This document shows, piece after piece, positions 9,228 through 17,573 of a stretch of 64,000 nt of DNA. The DNA lies in assembly GCA_014655195.1 (NCBI GenBank), contig BNBH01000001.1:248001-312000 (forward strand), given 5' to 3'. The notes beneath the pieces are model-generated. The model saw nothing but the letters and a program-made list of their open reading frames with translations, was not told the origin of the DNA and searched no databases. Origin of the DNA: Streptomyces cellulosae. GTDB taxonomy: Bacteria > Actinomycetota > Actinomycetes > Streptomycetales > Streptomycetaceae. Made by a program: the position numbers and the translations under genes. Within the stretch, counting starts at the first letter, position 1. The number at the start of each line of letters is the position of its first letter.

Positions 9228-9393
9228 GGGGGTGCCGGGAGGCTGAGGTGGCCCGACTGGGCCGGCAGCGCGTCGCCGTCGGCGCGCCCAGGTCGGACCG
9301 CTGCGGGCGCGAAGGACCCTGCGCCGCGGCGAGGCACGGCCTCCCGCTCCGGGCGGCCCGCCCGACCGTCGATCCGGGTCCCGCCCCGACGCC

Positions 9394-9993
9394 TCACGGC
9401 CCCGGCGGGGCCGGGTCCGTTGCCAGGCGGGCGTGGAGGTGGGTGTCGCGGAAGGCGTCGTGGCGGTTGGGGGCGAACATCGCCCCCCGCAGCGTGCCTT
9501 CCGGGCGGAAACCGCAGCGGGTCGCGATGTGGCAGGACGCCTCGTGGCCGGTCGCGTGGCCCAGTTCCAGGCGGTGGAGGGCGCCTTCCGTCAGGGCCCA
9601 GTGCGCGGCGAGCAGGACCGCGCGGGTGGCCACGCCCCGCCCCCGGGCCTCCGGCAGGACCCAGTAGCCGATGCGGCCGGCCCGCATGACCAGGCGTATG
9701 TCCTCGATGCCGATGTGGCCGAGCGGTGTGCCGTCGGTGGCGTCCGCGACGTGGAAGGAGAGGGTGGACCCGTCCTCGGCGAGGGCGACCCGGTTGCGCA
9801 GCGAGCGGCGGGCGCCGGCCAGGTCGTCGACCGGGCGCAGCGGGGTGTTCCAGCGCCGGAACTCCGGGTCGGTGAGGCCGCGCAGCCAGGCGTCCACGTC
9901 GTCGTCGGAGTCCGGGTCCCAAGCGCGCAGCAGCAGGCCGTGGCCGCGGAGTTCGGACGGCGGGCGGGGTCGGGTGGGCTGGGGAGAAGACAT
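9394..9993 (-). CDS. GNAT N-acetyltransferase, RimJ/RimL type
   Basis: A 199-residue GCN5-related acetyltransferase of the RimJ/RimL/SpeG subgroup. The N-terminal substrate half is LRGHGLLLRAWDPDSDDDVDAW. The acetyl-CoA half has LGHIGIEDI, the pantetheine-loop segment EARGRGVATRAVLLAAHWAL (about 116-135) and LHRLELGHATGHEASCHIATRCGF. The C-terminal FRDTHLHARLA is typical of enzymes acetylating protein or small-molecule amines. It is convergent with the PdxH-like gene and divergent from the flavin monooxygenase. The substrate is unknown. Confidence 0.88.
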   Translation of the reverse strand: MSSPQPTRPRPPSELRGHGLLLRAWDPDSDDDVDAWLRGLTDPEFRRWNTPLRPVDDLAGARRSLRNRVALAEDGSTLSFHVADATDGTPLGHIGIEDIRLVMRAGRIGYWVLPEARGRGVATRAVLLAAHWALTEGALHRLELGHATGHEASCHIATRCGFRPEGTLRGAMFAPNRHDAFRDTHLHARLATDPAPPGP

Positions 9994-10095
9994 GGGGACA
10001 TTGAACCCGCGATCACGACATCATGTGATCATTCCGCAACCAATTCCGGTCTTGACCGAGACCCATCAACCCTCTGCCGGATTACGCTCGCGGTC

Positions 10096-11295
10096 ATGGC
10101 CGACTCCTCCACGTCCGCGCAGCCCACCGCGCCCCTCCGGGCGGACCGCCCCGTCCACGTCGTCGGCGGCGGCCCCGGCGGACTGTCCGTCGCGTACGCC
10201 CTGCGCGCCCGCGGGGTGCGGGCCGTCGTCCTGGAGCGCTCCGAGCGGGTCGGCGACTCCTGGCGCCGCCACTACGACCGGCTGCACCTGCACACCACCC
10301 GGCGCCGGTCGGCGCTCCCCGGCCTGCCGATGCCCCGCCGCTTCGGCCGCTGGCCGTCCCGCGACGACGTGGTCCGCTACCTGGAGAAGTACGCCGAGCA
10401 CCACCGCCTGGAGATCGTCACCGGCGTCGAGGTGTCCCGCATCGAGCGCACCGAGGACGGCGCCGGCTGGCTGCTGCGCGCCACCGGCGGACGTGAGCTG
10501 ACCGGCGCGGCGGTCGTCGTCGCCACCGGCTTCAACCACACCCCGCGCGTCCCCGACTGGCCCGGACGGGACACGTACGCCGGGGAGTTGCTGCACGCGT
10601 CCCAGTACCGCAACCCCAAGCCGTTCGCCGGGCGGGACGTGCTGGTGGTGGGCGTCGGCAACACGGGCGCCGAGATCGCCGTGGACCTGGTGGAGGGCGG
10701 CGCCTCCCGGGTGCGGCTGGCGGTGCGCACCCCTCCGCACATCGTGCGCCGTTCGACAGCCGGCTGGCCCGCGCAGTACTCCGGGATCCTGGTCCGCCGT
10801 CTGCCGGTGCCGCTGGTCGACCGGATCAGCCGCCTCCAGGCGCGGGTCGCGGTGCCGGACCTGTCGGCGCACGGCCTGCCCCGCCCGGAGACCGGGCTCT
10901 ACAGCCGCGTCCTGGAGGGCGCGATCCCTGTGCAGGACGTCGGTCTGATCGACGCCGTGCGCGCGGGCTCGGTGGAGGTGGTCGCCGCCGTGAAGGGCTT
11001 CGAGGAGGGCGAGGTGCTGCTGGCGGACGGCGAGCGGATCGCGCCGGACGCGGTGATCGCGGCCACCGGGTACGAGCGCGGTCTGGAGGGCCTGGTCGGC
11101 GGGCTGGGCGTGCTGGACGCGCGGGGCAGACCCGTGGTCCACGGCGCCCGCACCCCGGCCGGCGCCCCGGACCTGTACTTCACCGGCTTCACCAACCCGA
11201 TCAGCGGCAACCTCCGCGAGATGGCCCTGGACGCGCAGCGCATCGCCCGGGCGGTCGCCCGCAGCGGGAAGGCGTCCCGGCTGCCGGGCGCCTGA
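10096..11295 (+). CDS. Class B flavin-dependent monooxygenase
   Basis: A 399-residue FAD- and NADPH-dependent monooxygenase of the FMO/YUCCA-like group. The FAD Rossmann motif GGGPGG lies near residues 24-29 and the NADPH motif GVGNTG near 194-199. Between them is YAGELLHASQY, which fits the class B fingerprint FxGxxxHxxxY. Further hallmarks are VVVATGFNHTP and the C-terminal ATGYERG. The ATG at 10096 is chosen because the upstream extension of the frame is the antisense of the GNAT gene. Such enzymes oxygenate N, S or carbonyl carbon of soft substrates; the substrate here is not predictable. Confidence 0.9.
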   Translation: MADSSTSAQPTAPLRADRPVHVVGGGPGGLSVAYALRARGVRAVVLERSERVGDSWRRHYDRLHLHTTRRRSALPGLPMPRRFGRWPSRDDVVRYLEKYAEHHRLEIVTGVEVSRIERTEDGAGWLLRATGGRELTGAAVVVATGFNHTPRVPDWPGRDTYAGELLHASQYRNPKPFAGRDVLVVGVGNTGAEIAVDLVEGGASRVRLAVRTPPHIVRRSTAGWPAQYSGILVRRLPVPLVDRISRLQARVAVPDLSAHGLPRPETGLYSRVLEGAIPVQDVGLIDAVRAGSVEVVAAVKGFEEGEVLLADGERIAPDAVIAATGYERGLEGLVGGLGVLDARGRPVVHGARTPAGAPDLYFTGFTNPISGNLREMALDAQRIARAVARSGKASRLPGA

Positions 11296-11374
11296 CCCTC
11301 CGGGGCGCCTGACCGTCAGGGCGTCCGACCCCCAAGGCTCCTGGCCCTCAGGGCGCCGGCGTCAGCACGTCCGG

Positions 11375-11690
11375 TCCTCAGGGCGTCTGCCCTTCAGGGC
11401 ACCTGACCGTCAGGACATCCGGCCCTCACGCTGCCCGCCCCCGAGGCGCCCACCCGCAGACTGCCGACCCCCGGGCTGCCCGGCCCTCAGGGCGTCTGAC
11501 CGTCAGCACGTCCGGCCCTCGGCGCGCCCGGCCCTCAGGGCGTCTGACCCTCAGGGCACCTGACCGTCAGGACATCCGGCCCTCACGCTGCCCGCCCCCG
11601 AGGCGCCCGACCCGCAGACTGCCGACCCTCGGGCTGCCCGGCCCTCAGGGCGTCTGGCCGTCAGCACGTCCGGCCCTCGGCGCGCCCGGC
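11375..11690. repeat. 157/158-bp tandem duplication built from smaller CTCAGGGCG-rich units
   Basis: Two near-identical copies lie head to tail, for example GACATCCGGCCCTCACG at 11414 and again at 11571 (157 bp), with a 1-base indel making the later offset 158. Inside each copy are shorter units containing CCCTCAGGGCG and CCGTCAG. Related degenerate units spread on both sides (11296-11748), filling the whole 453-bp space between the monooxygenase and MFS genes. The arrays are rich in self-complementary GCCCTCAGGGC. I see no gene inside. Confidence 0.85.
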
Positions 11691-11748
11691 CCTCAGGGCG
11701 CCAAGACCGTCAGGGCTGACCCGTCAGGGCGCCAGACCCCACAGCGCC

Positions 11749-13056
11749 TCAGCTCGCCGTCAGCACCACCGGCCGCTTCCGCATCACCAGCGCCATCAGC
11801 GCCGCCGCCGCGCACAGCGCGCCCGACGCCAGCCACACCACGTCGTACGAGCCGAACGCGTCCCGCGCGAGGCCGCCCGCGAAGGCCACGATCGCCGCGC
11901 CCACCTGGTGCGACGCCAGCACCCAGCCGAACACGATGGGGCTGTCGTCGCCGTAGTGCTCCCGGCACAGTGCGAGGGTGGGCGGCACGGTGGCGACCCA
12001 GTCGAGGCCGTAGAAGACGATGAACAGCAGCATCGGCGGGTGCACTGAGGGCGCGAGCAGCAGGGGCAGGAAGAGCAGGGAGACGCCGCGCAGCGCGTAG
12101 TAGACGGCGAGCAGCCGGCGTGAGTCGAAGCGGTCGGTGAACCAGCCGGAGGCCACCGTGCCGACGACGTCGAAGACGCCGATGACGGCGAGCAGGGACG
12201 CGGCGGTCGTGATCGGCATGCCGTGGTCGTGCGAGGCGGGCACGAAGTGGGTCTGGATCAGCCCGTTGGTGGAGGCGCCGCAGATCGCGAACGTGCCGGC
12301 GAGCAGCCAGAAGGGACCGGTGCGGGCGGCCGAGCCGAGCACGGTCAGCGCGCGCCGGGCGGCCCCGGGCACGGGCGCCGGCTTGGGCACGAACTCCTTG
12401 GCCCCGTACGGCCTCTGTCCGACGTCGGCGGGGTGGTCGTGCAGCAGCAGCCAGACGAACGGCACCACGGCGAGCGCGGCGAGCGCGACCGTCACGGCCG
12501 CGGGCCGCCAGGAGTAGCGGTCGACGATCCATGACAGCAGCGGCAGGAAGATCAGCTGTCCGGAGGCGGACGCGGCGGTGAGGATGCCGCTGACCAGGCC
12601 GCGCCGCTCGGTGAACCAGCGGTTGGTGACGGTGGCGGCGAAGGCCAGCGCCATGGAGCCGGAGCCGAGGCCCACGAGCAGGCCCCAGCAGAGCATCAGT
12701 TGCCAGGGAGCTGTCATCCACACGGTGGCGCCGGATCCGGCCGCGATCACGGTCAGCGCGACGGCGACGACCCGGCGGATGCCGTAGCGGTCCATCAGCG
12801 CCGCCGCGAACGGGGCGGTGAGCCCGTAGAGGGCCAGGTTGACGGAGACCGCGGCGCCGATGGTGCCGCGCGACCAGCCGAACTCCTCGTTCAGCGGGTC
12901 GATGAACAGCCCCGGCACGGAGCGGAAGGCGGCGGCGCCGATGATCGTCACGAAGGTGACGGCGGCGACGAACCAGGCGCGGTGGACACGGAGGCGGGTC
13001 GGCTTGCGGCCGCTCGCGGGCGGCCCGACGTCGGCGGTCTTGCTGGTCGTGGTCAC
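11749..13056 (-). CDS. MFS transporter
   Basis: A 435-residue major facilitator with about 12 hydrophobic segments. Hallmarks are DRYGIRR after helix 2, ERRGLVSGILTAASASGQLIFLPL in helices 4-5, a central basic/proline loop (about 210-235) and DRFDSRR after helix 8. The pattern matches the monocarboxylate/oxalate-formate-like antiporter branch common in actinomycetes. It is divergent from the GlxA-type regulator with a 72-bp intergenic space, so that regulator is the likely controller. The substrate is unknown. The 3' end abuts the tandem repeat array. Confidence 0.88.
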   Translation of the reverse strand: MTTTSKTADVGPPASGRKPTRLRVHRAWFVAAVTFVTIIGAAAFRSVPGLFIDPLNEEFGWSRGTIGAAVSVNLALYGLTAPFAAALMDRYGIRRVVAVALTVIAAGSGATVWMTAPWQLMLCWGLLVGLGSGSMALAFAATVTNRWFTERRGLVSGILTAASASGQLIFLPLLSWIVDRYSWRPAAVTVALAALAVVPFVWLLLHDHPADVGQRPYGAKEFVPKPAPVPGAARRALTVLGSAARTGPFWLLAGTFAICGASTNGLIQTHFVPASHDHGMPITTAASLLAVIGVFDVVGTVASGWFTDRFDSRRLLAVYYALRGVSLLFLPLLLAPSVHPPMLLFIVFYGLDWVATVPPTLALCREHYGDDSPIVFGWVLASHQVGAAIVAFAGGLARDAFGSYDVVWLASGALCAAAALMALVMRKRPVVLTAS

Positions 13057-13128
13057 GCCGTACAGCTTCGGGGAAGCATGTCCGCTTCAACGAGTGGCCC
13101 GAGGGACAGCATTCGCTAGGATCGGGCC

Positions 13129-14169
13129 ATGTCTTCGCACCCGGTCGAGAGCCACTCCCCCGCCGGTCACCGGCCCCACCGCGTGGTCGTCCTCGCCCTC
13201 GACGGCGCGCTGCCGTTCGAACTGGGCATACCTCACCGCGTGTTCGGCCGCCCGCGGGACGAGGAGGGGCGCCCGCTGTACGAGGTGGTCACCTGCTCGG
13301 TCCGGCCGCCGGGACCGGTGGAGACGGACGCCGACTTCACCATCCACGTGCCGCACGGCCCGGAGGCCCTGGCCACCGCCGACACGGTGGTCATCCCGGC
13401 CTCCTACGAGCTGGGCCCGGTCTTCGAGCGGGGCGAACTGACGGACGAACTCGCCGGGGCGCTCGGCCGCATCCCGCCGACGGCCCGCATCGCCTCCATC
13501 TGCACGGGCGTGTACGTCCTCGCCGCCTCCGGCCGCCTCGACGGGCGCCGCGCCACCACGCACTGGGCGGACGCGGAGCGGCTGCAGCAGCTGTTCCCGA
13601 AGATCGACGTCGACCCGGACGTGCTGTTCGTCGACGACGGCGACATCCTCACCTCGGCGGGCGTGGCGGCCGGGATCGACCTGTGCCTGCACATGGTGCG
13701 GCGCGACCACGGCGCCGCCGTCGCCAACGACGTGGCCCGGCGCACGGTGGTGCCGCCGCACCGGGACGGCGGCCAGGCGCAGTACATCCAGCGTCCGGTG
13801 CCGGACCCTCAGCAGGCGTCCACGAGCGGCGCCCGCGCCTGGGCGCTCGGCCGGCTGCACGAGCCGATCCAGCTGCGCGACATGGCGGAGCGCGAGTCGA
13901 TGTCGGTACGCACCTTCACACGCCGTTTCCGTGAGGAGACCGGGGTGAGTCCGGGGCAGTGGCTCACCCGTCAACGGGTGGAGCGGGCGCGGTACTTGCT
14001 GGAGACCACCGAGCTGACCGTGGACCAGGTGGCGCGGGACGCGGGGTTCGGCACGGCCCAGTCCATGCGGGCCCACCTCCAGGCGGCCCTCGGCGTGACC
14101 CCGACGGCCTACCGGCGCACCTTCCGCGCGGGTTCGACGCGCGAGGAGGGGGCGGCGGTCGCGGTCTGA
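13129..14169 (+). CDS. GlxA-family AraC-type regulator with DJ-1/PfpI domain
   Basis: A 346-residue regulator. Residues about 18-195 form a class I glutamine-amidotransferase-like (DJ-1/PfpI) domain with the nucleophile-elbow sequence SICTGVYVLA; the C-terminal 110 residues are an AraC double helix-turn-helix (RTFTRRFREETGVSPGQWL, DQVARDAGF). TAGGAT lies 6 bp before the ATG, and AGGA could alternatively serve as ribosome-binding site, so a very short leader or none is likely. It is divergent from the MFS gene, which it may control. GlxA-like proteins are pleiotropic regulators of antibiotic production and development in streptomycetes. Confidence 0.92.
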   Translation: MSSHPVESHSPAGHRPHRVVVLALDGALPFELGIPHRVFGRPRDEEGRPLYEVVTCSVRPPGPVETDADFTIHVPHGPEALATADTVVIPASYELGPVFERGELTDELAGALGRIPPTARIASICTGVYVLAASGRLDGRRATTHWADAERLQQLFPKIDVDPDVLFVDDGDILTSAGVAAGIDLCLHMVRRDHGAAVANDVARRTVVPPHRDGGQAQYIQRPVPDPQQASTSGARAWALGRLHEPIQLRDMAERESMSVRTFTRRFREETGVSPGQWLTRQRVERARYLLETTELTVDQVARDAGFGTAQSMRAHLQAALGVTPTAYRRTFRAGSTREEGAAVAV

Positions 14170-14586
14170 GTCCCGCACGCGTCCGCTTGTCCACAGGGTG
14201 TGGACAGAGAATCGCCGCGGCGGCGGTGCGGCGCTGCTCGCCCCGAGCACGGCAGCCCCGCACCGCCCTTCGGCTCCGGCGGCCCCGCCAGGTCCCCCGC
14301 GCCCGGGAGGCACACGCCGGATCACGACCCACACTCGCCGAGGGCTCCCGTCGCGGCGCCCTCGCCGTCCCCTCACGGCGAATCGCTGACGACCAGAGTC
14401 ATCACCCGGTCACGGCGCGTCAATACCACTTCGGGGGCGGATACGGCGTTCGCGGCACTTGCCCTGTTCGTCGGCTCGGCGCACGGGAGCACATCCGGCG
14501 CACCGCATCACGCACGGCACCGGAGCGCCGTCGCGCCATGCACCCGTGCCTCCCCGAAGACGCGGCAACCGTCGGACGCGGAACGC
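14170..14586. other. 417-bp convergent intergenic region
   Basis: Space between the convergent ends of the GlxA-type regulator and the anti-sigma ATPase. Apart from the TTGTCCACA palindrome listed separately, I see no coding sequence with convincing start signals and no strong terminator. Confidence 0.5.
14187..14207. promoter_or_regulatory. Two facing DnaA-box-like 9-mers in a hairpin
   Basis: TTGTCCACA (14187-14195) matches the Streptomyces DnaA-box consensus exactly. TGTGGACAG (14199-14207) is the inverse of CTGTCCACA, a one-base variant. They are separated by GGG and form an 8-bp hairpin just 18 bp after the stop codon of the GlxA-type gene. It may instead be a simple terminator. Confidence 0.4.
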
Positions 14587-15069
14587 TCAGACCGCCTCGT
14601 ACGCCAGCCCGTCGTACGTCACCGTGCTGCCGCCGCAGGAGGCGCGGGCGGCGTCGGTCGCGGCGCCGCAGCGGTCGAGTTCGCACCAGATGCGCTTGCC
14701 GGCGCCCTCGGTGCTCCAGCCCCAGCGGTCGGCCAACCCGTCGACGAGGGCGAGTCCGCGACCGCCGGTCGCCTCGTCGCCCGCGCAGCGCGGCACCGGG
14801 GCGCGGCCGCTGCGGTCGGCGACCTCCAGGCGGACGGTGACCTCCTCGGCCGCGTCCGCGCCGGGCAGCGAGAGTCTCAGGACGGCCGGACAGCCCGTGT
14901 GCACCACGGCGTTGGTGACCAGTTCGGAGACGAGCAGGATCAGCGTCTCGGCCAGCGGTTCGTCGGCCCCTATGCCGGACCCGGACAGCCGTGAGCGGGC
15001 CCAGCGCCGGGCCCGCCCCACCTCAGCGGGGTCGGGCCGGATCTCCAGCTGCACTTGAAGCACCTGCAC
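14587..15069 (-). CDS. RsbW/SpoIIAB-like ATP-binding anti-sigma kinase
   Basis: A 160-residue HATPase_c domain protein of the large streptomycete anti-sigma-factor kinase group. Visible are the N-box ETLILLVSELVTNAVVHTG (about 40-60), the G1 region LEVADRSG and the G2 region GGRGLALVDGLADRWGW. The segment from the N box is diagnostic. Such proteins bind a sigma factor or phosphorylate a STAS-domain antagonist; a STAS protein lies about 1.2 kb away. The GTG start at 15069 has a weak ribosome-binding site, so the precise start is uncertain by a few codons. It ends with a cysteine-containing tail that is poorly conserved in the family. Confidence 0.88.
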   Translation of the reverse strand: MQVLQVQLEIRPDPAEVGRARRWARSRLSGSGIGADEPLAETLILLVSELVTNAVVHTGCPAVLRLSLPGADAAEEVTVRLEVADRSGRAPVPRCAGDEATGGRGLALVDGLADRWGWSTEGAGKRIWCELDRCGAATDAARASCGGSTVTYDGLAYEAV

Positions 15070-15550
15070 CGCTCACACCATCCGAACCGGCGGACACTTG
15101 GACTCGCGCCTCACGAGGGCCACGATCCTAGCCATTTTCTGCATGGCCAGAACAATGGCCGGGACCGGGGTCACGGACCGTGACTCCCTTGCGGGACAGC
15201 ATGGTTGACCTACAGTCACCCCAACAAGCGCTTCGGGCATATTCCAGCGCGAAGGAGTACCCGTACGGCATACTGTGCGACGCTTGCCGCGCCGACTCGA
15301 ACGGAGCGCGGTGCACGGCCCGTTGGCCCCACGGACACCCGCCGGAACGGCGCCTCGGGCAACCGGCCCGACGACGGCCCGGCCGCGGTGGACGCTCACG
15401 ACGACTCGCATCCCGCACAACGTACCGGAGCCGCGCCCCGACTCCGGGCCGTGACGAAAGAACTCACCCGGCCCGGTGCCGTACGGACGCTCCGTGATCA
15501 GGAAAATGCCACGATCGGTGACACGAACGGTGCCGTGAACGCCCGGCGCG
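15070..15550. other. 481-bp intergenic region upstream of the anti-sigma kinase
   Basis: Space between two minus-strand genes. On the minus strand TAGGAT (about 15127-15132) lies roughly 60 bp before the kinase start and is a possible -10 box. Open frames on the plus strand here have arginine-rich, low-information translations without good start signals, and I do not believe them. No RNA gene or repeat is apparent. Confidence 0.4.
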
Positions 15551-16063
15551 TCACTCGGGGACGGTGAAGTAGCGGGCGAACGCGGAGACGATCTCCTCCT
15601 CGCCGATCCGCCCGTCCCCGTCGGTGTCCAGCTGCGCGGCGGCCTCCGCCGCCACGTTTCCGTCGACACCGAGCACCTTGAGCACGCGCGCGGTGTTCTC
15701 CACGCCGACGGAGGCGTCCCCGGCGGTGTCCGCGACGGCGAGCGCCGCGTGCAGGAAGGGGCGGGCGATCTCGGCGAAGCGCTCCGGGTTGTCCCGCAGC
15801 CGCTTGACCGCGCCGGTCACGAACTCCTCGCGGGTGATGCGCTGGTCGCCGTCCCGGTCGGCGATGCCGGCCATGCCCTGCCAGAACGCCTCGGCGCCGA
15901 CGTACAGGGCCTGGCCCCGGTCGGAGCGGGCCGCGGTGCCGAACTCGGCGAGCAGCGCCTTGGCCGCCGCCATGAAGTCCTCGCGGTCGATGTAGCCGTT
16001 GCCGTCCTGGTCGAAGCCCGCGAAGCGGGCAGCGATCCTGCGCTCGTACTCGCTGGTGACCAT
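15551..16063 (-). CDS. Calerythrin-like EF-hand calcium-binding protein
   Basis: A 170-residue protein with four EF-hand positions: DQDGNGYIDREDF (about 17-29), DRDGDQRITREEF (about 68-80), DTAGDASVGVENT (about 113-125) and DTDGDGRIGEEEI (about 147-159). Loops 1, 2 and 4 keep the Asp/Asn/Glu ligands for calcium. Loop 3 lacks the final glutamate and is probably degenerate. Length and spacing match the calerythrin/sarcoplasmic calcium-binding proteins of Saccharopolyspora and streptomycetes, which act as cytosolic calcium buffers or sensors. The ATG at 16063 starts the conserved sequence MVTSEYERRIAARF; the longer upstream frame is not protein-like. Confidence 0.92.
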   Translation of the reverse strand: MVTSEYERRIAARFAGFDQDGNGYIDREDFMAAAKALLAEFGTAARSDRGQALYVGAEAFWQGMAGIADRDGDQRITREEFVTGAVKRLRDNPERFAEIARPFLHAALAVADTAGDASVGVENTARVLKVLGVDGNVAAEAAAQLDTDGDGRIGEEEIVSAFARYFTVPE

Positions 16064-16248
16064 GTCTTGTTCAGGCCGCCTTAGGTCGGAGGGGTCGTCT
16101 CGCTGGGAGCGTACGGGGTGCGGGGGCGCGGGGGAGCCCGAAAGCGGCGCTTGGACCAGGACCGGGGGAACACCGGGACACACGTGTGACACGTGTGAGC
16201 GGCACCACGCGCGGACCACGAGGTGAAGGGGGTCACGAGGGCGGCGGC

Positions 16249-16656
16249 TCAGGCGGAGAGCGGGCGGGCGTCCTCGTCGACGGCGGACGGCACGTCCGGG
16301 TGGATCTCGAACAGCCGGCGCACCCCGAGCGCGCCGAGCACCTTGTTGACGTGGCTGCCGTCGGCGGCGCCGCGCGCGGGCAGGATCAGCCGGAGCCGGC
16401 CCTGGCAGGAGCGCAGCAGCCGGCGGGAGGCTATGAGCACGCCCACCCCGCTGGAGTCGCAGAACCACACCTCGGAGAGGTCGAGGACCAGCTGGTGCCG
16501 CCCCTCCGCCACGACGTCGTGCACCCGCTGCCGCAGCACCGGGGACGTCACCAGGTCCAGCTCGCCGGAGACCCGGAGAACGGCCCATTCGCCGTTCTCC
16601 TGGTCGGTCACGTTGAAGGCCACCACCACGCCCCTCGCTCGCCGAAACGGAAGCAA
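16249..16656 (-). CDS. STAS-domain anti-anti-sigma factor
   Basis: A STAS protein of up to 135 residues, homologous to SpoIIAA/RsbV. The phospho-acceptor loop reads DLSEVWFCDSSGVGVL, with the usual DSSG around the regulatory serine, and it follows VLRVSGELDLVTSPVLRQRV. A GTG at 16623 preceded by GAGGGG would give 124 residues beginning VAFNVTDQ and may be the true start. Partners are expected to be HATPase anti-sigma kinases such as the one at 14587-15069. The gene is divergent from the ECF-like sigma gene, with a perfect palindrome in the shared promoter region. Confidence 0.9.
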   Translation of the reverse strand: MLPFRRARGVVVAFNVTDQENGEWAVLRVSGELDLVTSPVLRQRVHDVVAEGRHQLVLDLSEVWFCDSSGVGVLIASRRLLRSCQGRLRLILPARGAADGSHVNKVLGALGVRRLFEIHPDVPSAVDEDARPLSA

Positions 16657-16991
16657 TGCCTACGCTTCCTTGCTGCGCGGCTGCCCACCGGCCGTTCCCT
16701 GAAACGCGGACCCAGAAACGGTTTCCGAACAGAAGGGGCTTGTTCTGGTCGTAATCGATCCGATTCGATCGGTTCCGATCGACAGGCGACGGGGCAGACA
16801 TGATCCGCACGGCATGCCACCTGCGTGGGCGACCCTCTACCACGGAAGGCACCGCGAGGGGCGCACATTGCCACAAAGGGGCGTGCACGCACGTGGATGG
16901 CGACTACATTCGTGGGCGTCGCCGGTCACACGCCGGACCCGGGACCGACCACCCCGGGGACCCGCGGGACGAACAGGGGGTGAGGGGCCGC
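16657..16991. other. 335-bp divergent promoter region of STAS and sigma-factor genes
   Basis: It contains two dyads: GAAAC-G-GTTTC at about 16715-16725, and the longer palindrome at 16765-16782 listed separately. The region is locally AT-richer than its surroundings, as expected for a double promoter. No gene is seen. Confidence 0.5.
16765..16782. promoter_or_regulatory. 18-bp perfect dyad, candidate operator
   Basis: TCGATCGG-TT-CCGATCGA, with 8-bp arms and a 2-bp spacer, lies between the divergent STAS and sigma-factor genes. The spacing suits a dimeric helix-turn-helix protein. No binding partner can be named from sequence alone. Confidence 0.5.
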
Positions 16992-17573
16992 ATGCAGAAG
17001 AAGGACGTACCGCCCCGCTGGGACCGCAAGATGCAGCAGCGGCTCGCCCGCGGGGAGGCGGCCGCACTCGGCGAGCTCTACGACCGTTTCGCCTCCCTGG
17101 TGCACGGCCTCGCCCACCGCGTCCTCGGGGACGAACACGCGGCCGACACCGTCACCCGTGACGTGTTCGCGCACGCCTGGCAGCACCCCGACACCTACGA
17201 CCCCCGGCAGGGGCCCCTGCGCAGCTGGCTCGCCGCCCTGACCAACCGGCTGGCCGTGGAGCGGCTGCGCACCACCGAGACCGCCGCGCTCGCCCGGGGC
17301 GGGCCCGGCACCACCGAGGACCTGGAGCGCAAGGTCCGGCACGCCACGGTCGCCGCCCGCGCCGACTACATCGTCCAGTCCATGCCGGCGCCCCTGCGGG
17401 CCGCGCTGGAGCTGGCCTACTTCCAGCGCCGCGACTACCGGCAGACCGCCGCCGACCTCGGCGTCACCGACGAGGAGGCCCGCCGCCGGCTGCGCCTCGG
17501 CCTCCAGTTGCTGGCCACCGCCCACGACGCCGGGACGCCGGGGGCGCCGCCCGGAATGGGAGGTGCCGCGTGA
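16992..17573 (+). CDS. ECF-like RNA polymerase sigma factor
   Basis: A 193-residue sigma factor with region 2 (LGELYDRFASLVHGLAHRVLGDEHAADTVTRDVFAHAWQHPDTYDPRQGPLRSWLAALTNRLAVERLR, about residues 20-90) and region 4 (PLRAALELAYFQRRDYRQTAADLGVTDEEARRRLRLGL, about 128-168). The ATG at 16992 is preceded by GAGGGG. Its stop overlaps the start of the zinc-finger gene in GTGA, so translation is coupled; that gene is the expected anti-sigma partner. Region 2.4 shows few strong determinants, so the promoter class cannot be guessed. Confidence 0.9.
   Translation: MQKKDVPPRWDRKMQQRLARGEAAALGELYDRFASLVHGLAHRVLGDEHAADTVTRDVFAHAWQHPDTYDPRQGPLRSWLAALTNRLAVERLRTTETAALARGGPGTTEDLERKVRHATVAARADYIVQSMPAPLRAALELAYFQRRDYRQTAADLGVTDEEARRRLRLGLQLLATAHDAGTPGAPPGMGGAA

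Noticed and set aside
9433..10095. N-terminal extension of the flavin monooxygenase frame
   Set aside because: This stretch is the antisense of the GNAT gene; the conserved enzyme begins at the ATG at 10096.
15180..15567. Two plus-strand frames upstream of the anti-sigma kinase
   Set aside because: No good ribosome-binding site, basic low-information translations and no domain; more likely non-coding.
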